Source: CAJBNH01 sp964447285 | GTDB lineage: Bacteria; Myxococcota_A; UBA9042 | NCBI GenBank assembly: GCA_964447285.1 | Contig: CAYURO010000011.1 | Location: forward strand, 1-64,000 | Reading direction: 5' to 3' | Length of the DNA: 64,000 nucleotides | Shown here: positions 1 to 8,190 of the stretch, one piece after another | Position numbering within the stretch: position 1 is the first letter of the stretch | Layout of the letters: the number at the start of each line of letters is the position of its first letter | Translations under genes and position numbers: made by a program | The notes under the pieces: model-generated | Told to the model about the DNA's origin: nothing | Seen by the model: the letters and a program-made list of their open reading frames with translations, nothing else | Databases searched by the model: none

Positions 1-87
1 GTCGCCGCCGCCGCCGTAGCCACCACCGCCGCCGCCGCCGCCGCCGAAGCCGCCGCCACCGCCGCCGCCGCCGCCGCTACGGGGGCT
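1..87. repeat. (CCG)n low-complexity tract
   Basis: Near-continuous CCG/GCC triplets interrupted by gta, gaa and acc codons. It encodes the poly-glycine tail of the RRM protein on the minus strand. Such triplet tracts are prone to length change by slippage, so tail length may vary between strains. Confidence 0.85.
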
Positions 88-333
88 GCGCTCTTGCGCC
101 TCGCTGACCTTGACGGTGCGACCGTCGATCGCCTGGCCGTCCATGCGGCTCACAGCCTCGCGAGCGCTGGCGTCGTCCGCCATCGTGACAAAGCCGAAAC
201 CGCGCGAGCGGCCGGTCTCACGATCCGTGATGACCTTGGCGTCCGTCACATCCCCACACTCAGCGAAGGCCGAGCGCAACGACTCGTCCGTCGTTCCCCA
301 GCTCAGGCCACCGACAAAAAGCTTGTTTCCCAT
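1..333 (-). CDS. Glycine-rich RRM RNA-binding protein (3' end beyond window)
   Basis: Read on the minus strand from an ATG at 333; the C-terminus runs off the left edge, so only about 111 residues are visible. Residues 1-80 form a single RNA recognition motif: RNP2 LFVGGL at residues 5-10 and RNP1 RGFGFV at 44-49, with the usual TDRETGRSRGFGFV context. After residue 85 the protein becomes almost pure glycine with scattered Phe/Tyr/Asp, encoded by (GGC)n. This is the plan of bacterial and cyanobacterial Rbp/GRP-type single-stranded RNA-binding proteins, often linked to cold or stress responses (family knowledge). RNA targets are not known. The upstream untranslated region contains a hairpin at 379-401. 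Confidence 0.9.
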   Translation of the reverse strand, partial: MGNKLFVGGLSWGTTDESLRSAFAECGDVTDAKVITDRETGRSRGFGFVTMADDASAREAVSRMDGQAIDGRTVKVSEAQERSPRSGGGGGGGGGFGGGGGGGGGYGGGGD

Positions 334-378
334 CTGCACGTACCCATTTCCTGGCACCGTTGTCCGGCGCGGTTGTCA

Positions 379-401
379 CTCTCACGAAGCGTTCATGAGA
401 G
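379..401 (-). other. Hairpin in the 5' region of the RRM gene
   Basis: Inverted repeat CTCTCA ... TGAGAG with inner GAA/TTC pairing around a GCG loop (one c/a mismatch). It lies 46-68 nt upstream of the RRM start codon, just downstream of a weak -10-like TACTGT (revcomp of 411-416). It would sit in the mRNA leader; a regulatory role is only an inference. Confidence 0.4.
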
Positions 402-443
402 CGTCCGGCGACAGTAGCACAGCTTGGCGCGTTTGCCGAATCG

Positions 444-1355
444 TTACAGGTCGAAAGGGACTTGCCAGACGAATCCGACCGTCGCCGTGAAGTCTTGCGC
501 TTGCTCCACATCGAAGGCGGCAGCGGCACCCAGCCCGATCGACGCCGTGTTCCAAGCGAGTCCCGCGGTGACCCAATGCCGCGATCGTCGCGACGCGTCG
601 GCGTCGTCAAACGCATAGCCCGCGCGCAGCTGAAGGCCCTCATCAGACGGTTGCCATGCAGCACCGACGCGCACGGCGGGCTGGGCGCCATCCTCGAGTC
701 CCCAGGACCCGTCGGCTTCCATCAGGAAGCTCTGTTGGACCAGCGCGATTCCGGCGACGACTCGGCGGGGCGTCTCTACGGGGTCGAGCTCAAGGCCGTT
801 GCGCACGACGCCGGCCAGACGCAGGCCGCCCAGCGCAATCGTCACGCCTGCATCGCCCGTCCAGCCAGCCACGACGCGCCGTTTTCCTGCGGAGTCATCG
901 ACCGTTGTGTCCATGCGCCGTGCCGAGGCTCCGACCATCAGACGTGCAGTGTCTGCCTCCGTCGCCGCCGCGAGTCCAAGGCGAAGATCAGTGCCGCCGC
1001 GGGTTCCTTGCGACAGGGTCCAGTCGGTGTCGTAGCTGTACCCGGCGCCGCCCGCGATTCCCCAGCCCGAGGTCGCGTCGACGGAGGTGACATAGAGCGG
1101 CGTGCGGCCGTCCAACGGAGCTCGGGCGACCCCGAATTCAATCGTGTTCTGACGTAGTTGGATCATGCTGGCCGGGTTGGCGTACAGCGCAGCCGCTCCG
1201 GACCCGGCAGCAGCGAGCGCATCGGCCGAACCGAGGGATGCAAAGCCCGCAGCCGGAGGTCGCACGGGGCCGAAGCCTGCAAGCAGCCCCGCACAGGCAA
1301 GCAGACCTGCGCAGCGAACGACGGGGGAGTAGAACACCGCTGCGAGTCGGGTCAT
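444..1355 (-). CDS. Outer-membrane beta-barrel protein, PorV/FadL-like
   Basis: 303 residues from the ATG at 1355, which overlaps the TGA of the upstream MlaC-like gene by four bases (ATGA), so the two are translationally coupled. An N-terminal hydrophobic segment (about residues 10-35) looks like a signal peptide. The sequence then reads FASLGSADALAAAGSGAAALYANPA, typical of PorV/OmpP1/UPF0164-type barrels where the plug begins near residue 40. The rest alternates short amphipathic strands and ends with aromatic/hydrophobic PFDL, as expected for BAM-dependent insertion. Substrate is not identifiable. Position after TolC-like and MlaC-like genes suggests an envelope lipid or efflux context. 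Confidence 0.65.
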   Translation of the reverse strand: MTRLAAVFYSPVVRCAGLLACAGLLAGFGPVRPPAAGFASLGSADALAAAGSGAAALYANPASMIQLRQNTIEFGVARAPLDGRTPLYVTSVDATSGWGIAGGAGYSYDTDWTLSQGTRGGTDLRLGLAAATEADTARLMVGASARRMDTTVDDSAGKRRVVAGWTGDAGVTIALGGLRLAGVVRNGLELDPVETPRRVVAGIALVQQSFLMEADGSWGLEDGAQPAVRVGAAWQPSDEGLQLRAGYAFDDADASRRSRHWVTAGLAWNTASIGLGAAAAFDVEQAQDFTATVGFVWQVPFDL

Positions 1356-2041
1356 CCGGCCTTCTTCTGGCCAGCCTTGCGCATCCGCTGCACCAGACCC
1401 GGCCAACCTTCCTTGTCGAGGATCTTCTTGAACGACTGCCGGTAGGTCTGCACTTGGCTCGCGTCGTCCACCACGATGTCGTAGACCCACCACTGGCCTC
1501 CGCGGGGCAGCAGGGCGTACTGCACGTCAGCGGAGGTCTTCTTGACGGTGATGGTGCTGGTGATCTTGACCTTGCCTTCGGACAACATCTTGGGTGCGGC
1601 TCCCCACGCGATCTCGACCGCGCTGCCCGGCTTGAACCTGCGGACGTAGGTGTTCAGCACCATCTTGGCGAGAAGGTCGGTGAACTCGGTGCGTTGAGCG
1701 GGAGTGACCTCGTCCCACTTGGCGCCCAGGGTCAGCCGGGACATCTCCGTGTAGTCGACGATGCCATTCAATTCCTTGCCGATTTGCCCATGCAGCACGT
1801 CAAGTGTGGCTGCCTTCTGGCTGAGTTGGTTCAGCCGGTCGTAGAGTCCAGAGATAAACTTCTGTGGCTCTCCCGGGTTGCCTGCGGGCTTGGTCTCGGG
1901 GGCAGGCTGGGCAGGGACGGTCTCGGCGGGCTTTGTCTTGGCCTTTGGCTTGGCGGCCTGGGCGCTGACGGCGACCGCGAGGCTGCAGAGGCTCAGCAGG
2001 ACAACGGCAAGCAGCGGGCGGTGGCGGGCTGGCATGAGCAT
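1352..2041 (-). CDS. MlaC/Ttg2D-family periplasmic phospholipid-binding protein
   Basis: 229 residues. The ATG at 2041 has AGGAG four to five bases upstream; the in-frame ATG at 2035 is an alternative with longer spacing. A signal peptide (about residues 1-27, ending AQA) is followed by a Lys/Pro/Ala linker. The MlaC domain covers roughly residues 50-225, with the family patterns LNGIVDYTEMSRLTLG and WWVYDIVVDDASQVQTYR. In the Mla system MlaC shuttles phospholipid between an outer-membrane complex and the MlaFEDB ABC transporter; no mlaE/F/D genes occur here, so its partners must be elsewhere or different. It sits between a TolC-like gene and an outer-membrane barrel with which it overlaps. 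Confidence 0.85.
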   Translation of the reverse strand: MLMPARHRPLLAVVLLSLCSLAVAVSAQAAKPKAKTKPAETVPAQPAPETKPAGNPGEPQKFISGLYDRLNQLSQKAATLDVLHGQIGKELNGIVDYTEMSRLTLGAKWDEVTPAQRTEFTDLLAKMVLNTYVRRFKPGSAVEIAWGAAPKMLSEGKVKITSTITVKKTSADVQYALLPRGGQWWVYDIVVDDASQVQTYRQSFKKILDKEGWPGLVQRMRKAGQKKAG

Positions 2042-2118
2042 GGGACTCCTTCGGGGGCGTTCAGGGGAGGGCGGCTTGGGCTCCTGTTTGGATGCAACGC
2101 CAGCGGGGCCCTGAACAT

Positions 2119-3753
2119 TCACTTGGCGGGCGCGGTGGCGGTCGAGGGGGCCGGGACGCGAACGGTCTCGACTTGAGTCACGTCCATGCCGACGGCGCGC
2201 GAGAGGGCGGCGACGGCCAGGTTGTGGTTGTACATCGCGTCCAGCCACGCAATCCGCCGGCGATAGTAGGCTTCGAGGGCGGAGAGCACCGGCGCGAACT
2301 CTTGGAAGCCGTTCTCGTACATCTCGTTTTCGGCGTTCAGCGTGCCTCGGGCGGCCTTCATCGCCTGCTCGTGAATCGGCAGCATGGCGCGGGCGTCGAC
2401 CAGCTCGCGGTACAACTGGCGAACTTCCATGCGCAACTTCTCGCGTTCGCCACGCTCTTGCGCCGTCTGGGTGGCCAGATCGATGCGCGCCTGCTTGAGC
2501 TTCACGATGTTGCGGAAGATGTCGAGGCTCCAGCTGACCGCAATACCTGCGCCGCTCTGCGCGATGTTGTTGGGGTTTGAGGCGATGGAGCTGGTGTCCG
2601 TATCGCGCGTCGGGGCGTAGGTGCCGGCCAGTCGGGCGACTGCTGCGAAGTCAGGAAGAAGATTCGCTTTTGCCAGCTCGACTTGCTGCAGCCGGGCCGA
2701 CACACCGTGGCGCATCGCAATCAGGCGCGGGTGGTTGGCCAGTGCGGTCGTCTCATAGGCCTCGGTGGGCAGGATGTTGAACAGGATGGGCTTCAGGTCG
2801 GTGTCCCGCGGCACGATGACGACGTCGGTGCCGTCGTCCATCGCCATTCGCAAACCGTCCATCGCCTGAGCCCGTGAGCGCTCGGTCACTCGGATCTTGT
2901 CCTCGAAATCCGCCGTGTACATCTGCAGCTTGGCCAGATCGGACTGGTTGAACTTCTCGTCGCCCTCGTCGCGCTGCTTTTCCAGCTTTTCACGCTGCTC
3001 GACCATCATCTTCTTGCCGTCGCGGATCATGTCATCCATCGCAGCGATCAGCACGAGGCCCCAATAGGCGCGCCCCACCTGGTAACGCATTTCGTCTTCC
3101 GCAATCCGCCGCGTGGCCTTGCCGATCTCGACGCCCTGACTGGCCAGTCGCCGCAGGATGTCCAGCTTGCCGAACGTGTAGAGCGGTTGCGTCACGGAGA
3201 CTTCGGTGACGGCCAACGGACCCAGCTTGTTGAGTGCGAAGTCGTAGTCGGTCCAAGGGGCAGAGCCGTCGCGGCCCTCCTTGAGCGTGGGCAGGATCGA
3301 AAAGAAGCCTGTCATCGTGATCTTGGGCCAGCGGGCGGCTCTGGCTTCACGAAACTTGGCGGCGTACGAGTCGAAGCTGAGGGACGCAGCGCGGACGAGC
3401 GGTGAGCGGCGGATGGCGCGTTGCGTGCACTGTTCGTGGTTGCAACGCAGGATCCGGCCCCCCAGAGGCGACACCACGGGCTGCACCAATGGGGCATTGG
3501 GGCCTGCGGGTTCCATCGGCTCGTCCTCCGACGGCGCGGCCTCGGGCGGTGGCGTGTCGGCGGGCGGCACCAGGGGCTCGTTCATCGGCGGCGCGAGCGG
3601 CGGGATGAGGGGGGCATCGTCGCCGGCGTCGTCAGTGACGGCAGGGCTGTCGGCCGGGTCGCCAACGGCTGCGGTCGATACGCAGCACATCGCTGAGACC
3701 AAAGCCCAAAGGCTGAGGTGTCGGAGAGCGGAAAGTCGGGACGCGCAAGTCAT
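2119..3753 (-). CDS. TolC-like outer-membrane efflux protein
   Basis: 544 residues; ATG at 3753 preceded by AGGA eight bases upstream. An N-terminal signal peptide (residues ~10-30) is followed by a Pro/Asp/Glu-rich stretch of about 70 residues. From about residue 110 on come two OEP repeats with long coiled-coil helices: for example MVEQREKLEKQRDEGDEKF and QARIDLATQTAQERGEREKL, and the typical LYTFGKL barrel motif. Members trimerise to form an outer-membrane channel plus periplasmic tunnel and work with an inner-membrane pump and adaptor, neither of which is encoded nearby. The acidic, proline-rich N-terminal extension is longer than in standard TolC. Confidence 0.85.
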   Translation of the reverse strand: MTCASRLSALRHLSLWALVSAMCCVSTAAVGDPADSPAVTDDAGDDAPLIPPLAPPMNEPLVPPADTPPPEAAPSEDEPMEPAGPNAPLVQPVVSPLGGRILRCNHEQCTQRAIRRSPLVRAASLSFDSYAAKFREARAARWPKITMTGFFSILPTLKEGRDGSAPWTDYDFALNKLGPLAVTEVSVTQPLYTFGKLDILRRLASQGVEIGKATRRIAEDEMRYQVGRAYWGLVLIAAMDDMIRDGKKMMVEQREKLEKQRDEGDEKFNQSDLAKLQMYTADFEDKIRVTERSRAQAMDGLRMAMDDGTDVVIVPRDTDLKPILFNILPTEAYETTALANHPRLIAMRHGVSARLQQVELAKANLLPDFAAVARLAGTYAPTRDTDTSSIASNPNNIAQSGAGIAVSWSLDIFRNIVKLKQARIDLATQTAQERGEREKLRMEVRQLYRELVDARAMLPIHEQAMKAARGTLNAENEMYENGFQEFAPVLSALEAYYRRRIAWLDAMYNHNLAVAALSRAVGMDVTQVETVRVPAPSTATAPAK

Positions 3754-3817
3754 GGGTGCTGTCCTGAGTGCGCCGGGCACATGTCGGCGGCTGCTGGAGC
3801 GGTGGGCGTGGGGCGGG

Positions 3818-5311
3818 TCAGAACACGCTCTTGAGCGGCACGCGCTCGAGCACCTGACCGAACATGTTCAACGCTGCAACGTAGGGGCCGTCGGTGCCCA
3901 GACCGGCGAACGCGGCGTCCGATCCCATGAGGATGTTGCGGTATCCGGTTGCCGTGGCGATGGGACTCGTTCCCAGCGTGTGCGGAATGGCTTCTCCGTA
4001 GGCGGGTTGAAGCTCGTTGGGGTCAACGTCCTCGCCGCCGGCATCGTCGCCAGAGCGCACCCAAGGCGTGTGGCGCGCCAGCAGGTGCTCGCCCAGGAAG
4101 GGCAGGGTGTCCTCAACCCGGCGTTGCAGCCGGTCCAGCAGCACCTCTGCGGCCGCGACGCCGCCTGAGGCCGCATTGAGTGGCACGCGCATTGCCGCCG
4201 TCACCAAGCGCACTTCACGGTCGTCCGTGGTCACGGCGACGTCGAGGTCGCGCGCGATGTGGACCAAATTGTCCTCTTCGAGCGGCTGGGTCAGGTCGGC
4301 AACCGCGAACACGTGGCGGGCCATCGCTTCGGGGATTGCACGAGCGCGTACCACGAAATTGCCGACAAACGTGTAGTAGACGGGCTGCAGCGTATGGATC
4401 GTGTGGTGGTACTCGTCGTTCTGCTGCTCTTGCGGGATCAACGCTGCAAACCGCTTGGGGTCGGTGTTGCAGACCAGCAGGTCACAGCCGATTTGGCGCT
4501 TGTCCCGGAGCACGACCTGAGTGGCCTTGCCTCGCTGCACGTCGATCTGCTGCACCTGTCCGCGGGGCAGCACGTCGCCTGCGGCTGCGATCATGTTGAG
4601 GAACAGGCTGCGCAGCGTGTTGGGCCCTTGGTCGAAGGTCCACGCGCCCTTGAAGAGCTCGGTGATCGACCGAACGAACGTTGCGGGGTAGGGCCGCGCC
4701 GGCAGCATGCCGCAAGTGAAGCGGAAAGCTGCAAGGGCGAACGCGCGAAACGGGTGACCGTGGGGGAAGATCGACAGCGGGTCCTCCATCGCCCACTCGT
4801 CGTCCAGGAACGGGAAGCGCTTGACCAGACGCCGGAATTTGAAGGTTTCGACCACGCCCACCGGCGGCAGGTTTGGACGCAGCTTCAGAAGCTCCTCGAC
4901 TTCCTCGTCGATCTCGCGCACACGGCGAAAGAAGGTTTCGATATCCTTCGCATCGTTGGGGAATTCGCGCTGTAGCTCGCGCTGGAACAACCGCGGGTCG
5001 GTCGATGCATTGATACGGGAACGCGGCAGAACCACCTGAAACGCGGGCTCGATGGGCTTGGGCAGGTTGCGCAACTCCAGACCCAGACTGAGCTCTTCGA
5101 ACACGCGCCGCACCGGCGGGCTGGCAAGGCCGTGCACCAACTCCGGGCGCCGGCACATCGTGTAGCCGTCGTGCTCGTACAGGCTGCCTTGGCTCCCCTG
5201 GCCGACGACCAGCACGCGGTAGCCTTTCTTGGCGCACAGCGCCCCCAACACCAGACCCGCGAGGTCGGTGCCGACGATGACGACCTGATAGTGGGCGTGG
5301 GTAGAGGACAA
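3818..5311 (-). CDS. FAD-dependent phytoene-desaturase-like oxidoreductase
   Basis: About 497 residues if translation begins at the TTG at 5311. The only upstream ATG in frame (5524) would run into purM, and no ATG lies between. Just after the TTG comes a Rossmann dinucleotide-binding strand, QVVIVGTDLAGLVLGALCAK, in which the usual GxGxxG is GTDLAG. The length, N-terminal FAD-binding unit and C-terminal GTDGPYVAALNMFG segment fit the NAD(P)-binding/CrtI-like amine oxidase superfamily. No carotenoid genes are nearby, so a carotenoid role should not be assumed. It lies 64 bp upstream of the TolC-like gene and is likely co-transcribed. Confidence 0.65.
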   Translation of the reverse strand: MSSTHAHYQVVIVGTDLAGLVLGALCAKKGYRVLVVGQGSQGSLYEHDGYTMCRRPELVHGLASPPVRRVFEELSLGLELRNLPKPIEPAFQVVLPRSRINASTDPRLFQRELQREFPNDAKDIETFFRRVREIDEEVEELLKLRPNLPPVGVVETFKFRRLVKRFPFLDDEWAMEDPLSIFPHGHPFRAFALAAFRFTCGMLPARPYPATFVRSITELFKGAWTFDQGPNTLRSLFLNMIAAAGDVLPRGQVQQIDVQRGKATQVVLRDKRQIGCDLLVCNTDPKRFAALIPQEQQNDEYHHTIHTLQPVYYTFVGNFVVRARAIPEAMARHVFAVADLTQPLEEDNLVHIARDLDVAVTTDDREVRLVTAAMRVPLNAASGGVAAAEVLLDRLQRRVEDTLPFLGEHLLARHTPWVRSGDDAGGEDVDPNELQPAYGEAIPHTLGTSPIATATGYRNILMGSDAAFAGLGTDGPYVAALNMFGQVLERVPLKSVF

Positions 5312-5373
5312 AGTGGTCCGGTTCTCGTGGGGTAAGGGGCCCAGCGCCAGCGATCCCGGTCGAAGGCCGCGCA

Positions 5374-5402
5374 AGCCTACCCGATGCGGGGCGACGGCGA
5401 AA
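5374..5402 (-). promoter_or_regulatory. Weak promoter candidate before the FAD oxidoreductase
   Basis: On the minus strand TTTCGC, 17 nt, TAGGCT. The -10 matches the TAG--T form seen at other promoters in this window; the -35 is poor. It could give the FAD oxidoreductase-tolC-mlaC run a start independent of purM. Confidence 0.3.
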
Positions 5403-5444
5403 CATTCCGGAGTCGAACCGGCGCACCTGGTTGCCGCAATCGGG

Positions 5445-6491
5445 TCAGCGAGCTTGAGGACCGACGAGCGCGCAGCCCCGGTCTCCCCGCTCGATGGTGC
5501 CAATTGGCCATGCGCGCTCGCCACTTGCCGTTAGCCGCTCGACAGTTGCGGCGGCCCGGTCCCGGGGTACGACCAGCACCATCCCGATGCCCAGATTGAA
5601 CACGCGCAGCATCTCGTCGTCCGGAACCCCGGCCGTCCGAATTGCGCCGAAGATCGGAGGCTCGGGCCACTTCGACCGGTCGAGCACCGCCCGGCAACCT
5701 TGCGGCAGCACCCGGGGCACGTTGCCGACCAGCCCCCCGCCCGTGATGTGGGCGATGGCGTGCACCGGCCCGGAGGCGATCAGATTCAGCACTGGTCGGA
5801 CGTAGATCCGCGTCGGCGCAAGCATTTCCGCCGCAAGGTCGGCAGAGTCTCCGAACGCGGGACCTGCTGGGTCGCGGGCCAGAACCTCGAAGAGGGCCTT
5901 GCGAGCGAGAGAAAAGCCATTGGCGTGCAAGCCGTTGGAGGCCAGACCGACCACCACGTCGCCTGGCGCGACTTGCCGGCCATCCACCAACCGATCGCGC
6001 TCGACCGCGCCCATTGCGAACCCTGCGACCTCATAGCCGTTGCCCGCGAACACGCCGGGAAGCTCGGCTGTCTCTCCGCCGATCAGCGCACAACCCGCCT
6101 CGCGGCAGCCCTGGGCGATGCCGGCGACGACCTGTACGGCGACCTCCGGATCCAGGCGGCTAGTGGCGAAATAGTCAAGAAAGAAAAGAGGTTCCGCGCC
6201 GTGGCAGAGGATGTCGTTGACGCACATCGCGACCAGATCGAGGCCGATGCCGAAGTGGCGGCCGGTGGCAATGGCCAACGTCAGCTTTGTCCCGACGCCA
6301 TCGGTGCCGGAGACCAGGATGGGGTCGTTCCAGCCGCTTCCCAGTCGAAATAGCCCGCCAAATCCGCCCAAACCGCCCAAAACGCCCGGGCGATGGGTGC
6401 TGTGCGCCAGCGGGGCGATGCGATCGACGAATGCGCCGGCCCGGTCAAGATCGACTCCGGCGTCGGCATAGGTCAGCGGTTTCGAGGACAT
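5445..6491 (-). CDS. purM: Phosphoribosylformylglycinamidine cyclo-ligase (AIR synthetase)
   Basis: 348 residues, the normal family length. It catalyses ATP-dependent ring closure of FGAM to aminoimidazole ribotide, step five of de novo purine synthesis, in the cytoplasm. Diagnostic segments include YADAGVDLD near the N-terminus, GGFGGLFRLG, SGTDGVGTKL, the substrate region GGETAELPGVF and AHITGGGLVGN. The gene lies 31 bp downstream of a lipoprotein gene on the same strand; other purine genes are not adjacent. The ATG at 6491 has AGG upstream. Confidence 0.97.
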   Translation of the reverse strand: MSSKPLTYADAGVDLDRAGAFVDRIAPLAHSTHRPGVLGGLGGFGGLFRLGSGWNDPILVSGTDGVGTKLTLAIATGRHFGIGLDLVAMCVNDILCHGAEPLFFLDYFATSRLDPEVAVQVVAGIAQGCREAGCALIGGETAELPGVFAGNGYEVAGFAMGAVERDRLVDGRQVAPGDVVVGLASNGLHANGFSLARKALFEVLARDPAGPAFGDSADLAAEMLAPTRIYVRPVLNLIASGPVHAIAHITGGGLVGNVPRVLPQGCRAVLDRSKWPEPPIFGAIRTAGVPDDEMLRVFNLGIGMVLVVPRDRAAATVERLTASGERAWPIGTIERGDRGCALVGPQAR

Positions 6492-6522
6492 GCAGGCCTC
6501 CGTCGCCTTCGTGTGCCGGCGT

Positions 6523-7491
6523 TCAGTAGACGTAGGCGCGGTCCGTCAGTTCGAGTCGCAGCGGCGTTCCCCCAAACCCTGGCACCGTGGCCTCGCGCGA
6601 CCGGATCACCATGACAAGCCATGGCTTTTCCGGCCCTCGCGGCGGCAGCGACGCCACAAGGTCGGCGGGCACGGTGAACGCCCCGTCGTCTTGCAGCCGA
6701 CAGCGGAGCCAGCCCAGACCGCCAGGAACCTCTGCTCCGAGTTGGACTTCCAGCTCGGCGGACCCGTCCACCGACCCCCAGCGCAGCAGCAGCTCCTCCC
6801 CACCCAAAGGGACCGTGACACGCCCTCCTCGCACCGGTGCGTTGCCCACGTGGGTCAACCGTACGGGGCGCGGCACGGTCACGGTGGCTTGGAAAGGCGC
6901 AATCCCGTCGCCTCCCGTGGCCGAGAGCGAGAGCTCGCCCATCGCCAGCCAAGGGCGCCCCATGTCCAGATCGGCGTCGTAACGCACGCCGCGCACCGAC
7001 GCGAACAGGCTGGGTACCATCTGGACTCGCAACGGCAATTCCGTTTCGCGTGTGCGCAGGGCCACGTTGCCGACGTCCAGCAGTTGCGCCCAGGCATGGG
7101 GCGGGGTTCCCGGTCGGCCGTCAAACTGGTGCAACAATCCGGCTTGCCGAACACACGAGTCCAGGGCGGGAACGACCGGGGCTTCGAGCGATTGACCCAC
7201 CAGATCGCCCAGAAACGCGACATCGCGCCGGTCGATGTCGGCGAACACTGCGGCAACCTGCAGCCGGTCGGCTCCCAGCGCGACGCTGCCCGGTTCGAGC
7301 TGTCCGGACGTGAAACGGATCGTCACCGCGGCCTGGCGCGTGCGCTGCGCGTCGGAGTCGGTAGCCGGGCGCGCACCGGCAGCGACCGGTACTTTACTGG
7401 GCATCGGGTCGCGCGAGCAGCTGGCCCCTGCGACGACGAACGCCACCGTCCACAGGCAACTGAGGATTCGATGGGCGAGAAACCCTTGCAT
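6523..7491 (-). CDS. Putative lipoprotein of unknown function
   Basis: 322 residues; ATG at 7491 with a GGAAGGA Shine-Dalgarno about eight bases upstream. The N-terminus is a lipoprotein signal: hydrophobic core then AGASC with Cys25 as the predicted lipidated residue. The mature part is predicted mostly beta, with many VTVP/LRLEL-type strands and no motif I recognise. It is the first gene of the minus-strand run leading into purM and is divergent from rsmD across 111 bp. Function unknown; envelope location is the only firm inference. Confidence 0.7.
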   Translation of the reverse strand: MQGFLAHRILSCLWTVAFVVAGASCSRDPMPSKVPVAAGARPATDSDAQRTRQAAVTIRFTSGQLEPGSVALGADRLQVAAVFADIDRRDVAFLGDLVGQSLEAPVVPALDSCVRQAGLLHQFDGRPGTPPHAWAQLLDVGNVALRTRETELPLRVQMVPSLFASVRGVRYDADLDMGRPWLAMGELSLSATGGDGIAPFQATVTVPRPVRLTHVGNAPVRGGRVTVPLGGEELLLRWGSVDGSAELEVQLGAEVPGGLGWLRCRLQDDGAFTVPADLVASLPPRGPEKPWLVMVIRSREATVPGFGGTPLRLELTDRAYVY

Positions 7492-7602
7492 GCCCGCTTC
7501 CTTCCATCGCGTGACCCGGCGCCCGCTGGCCGGCCGCGGCCTTCCGTGGCAACCTCGCGCCGCCGCGGAGCCTGACGCTCCGTTCGAGGCCGGGAAGCGA
7601 CC

Positions 7603-8190
7603 ATGCGCATCATCGCCGGAGAACGCAAGGGAATGCGCTTGGAGGCGCCGCCGGGTCGAGACGTTCGGCCGTCGTCCGACATGCTTCGAGGCGCCGTGAT
7701 GAGCATCTTGGGCGGTCAATTCTACGGCCAGCGGCTCTTGGACGTGTGCGCGGGCACCGGGGCGATGTCTCTGGAGTTTCTGTCGCGTGGTGGAGCCGAG
7801 GCTGTGGCGATCGAGCGCGACCCGGTGGCCCTCGACGTGCTGCGCCGCAACGCCCAACACACCCGCTTGGCTGACCGGCTGGACGTGCAGGCGGGCGACG
7901 CCGTGGCAGTGCTGGATCGGTTGGGGCGAGGCGGGGAGCGGTTCGCCTTTGCCTACGTGGACCCGCCCTACGACGCCGGACTGTACGAGCCGATTTTGCA
8001 GCAGCTGATGCGACATGGTCTGGTCGAGGCAGGTGGACGGCTGCTGGTCGAGAGTCGTCGTGGGTTGGAAGACGCGTGGATGGTCAAGGGCTTTTGTTTG
8101 GTGGACCGGCGGCGCTACGGCTCAACGACACTGGATCTCCTGAAGCCTTGTGACCTGCGGGATGACGCGGAAGCGGACGGTGCGCCATGA
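7603..8190 (+). CDS. rsmD: 16S rRNA (guanine(966)-N2)-methyltransferase
   Basis: 195 residues. RsmD methylates G966 of 16S rRNA using S-adenosylmethionine. The N-terminal MRIIAGERKGMRLEAP and VRPSSDMLRGAVMSIL match the family start. SAM motif I is LLDVCAGTGAMSLEFLSRG (residues 45-63) and the catalytic DPPY lies at residues 120-123. The ATG overlaps no upstream gene. The TGA overlaps the ATG of queA (ATGA), indicating a coupled operon rsmD-queA-selB devoted to RNA modification and decoding. Confidence 0.95.
   Translation: MRIIAGERKGMRLEAPPGRDVRPSSDMLRGAVMSILGGQFYGQRLLDVCAGTGAMSLEFLSRGGAEAVAIERDPVALDVLRRNAQHTRLADRLDVQAGDAVAVLDRLGRGGERFAFAYVDPPYDAGLYEPILQQLMRHGLVEAGGRLLVESRRGLEDAWMVKGFCLVDRRRYGSTTLDLLKPCDLRDDAEADGAP

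Noticed and set aside
5407..5421. tRNA T-arm-like CCGG-TTCGACT-CCGG on the minus strand
   Set aside because: No acceptor or anticodon stem at the right distance; the upstream part is purM coding sequence. A tRNA remnant is possible but unsupported.
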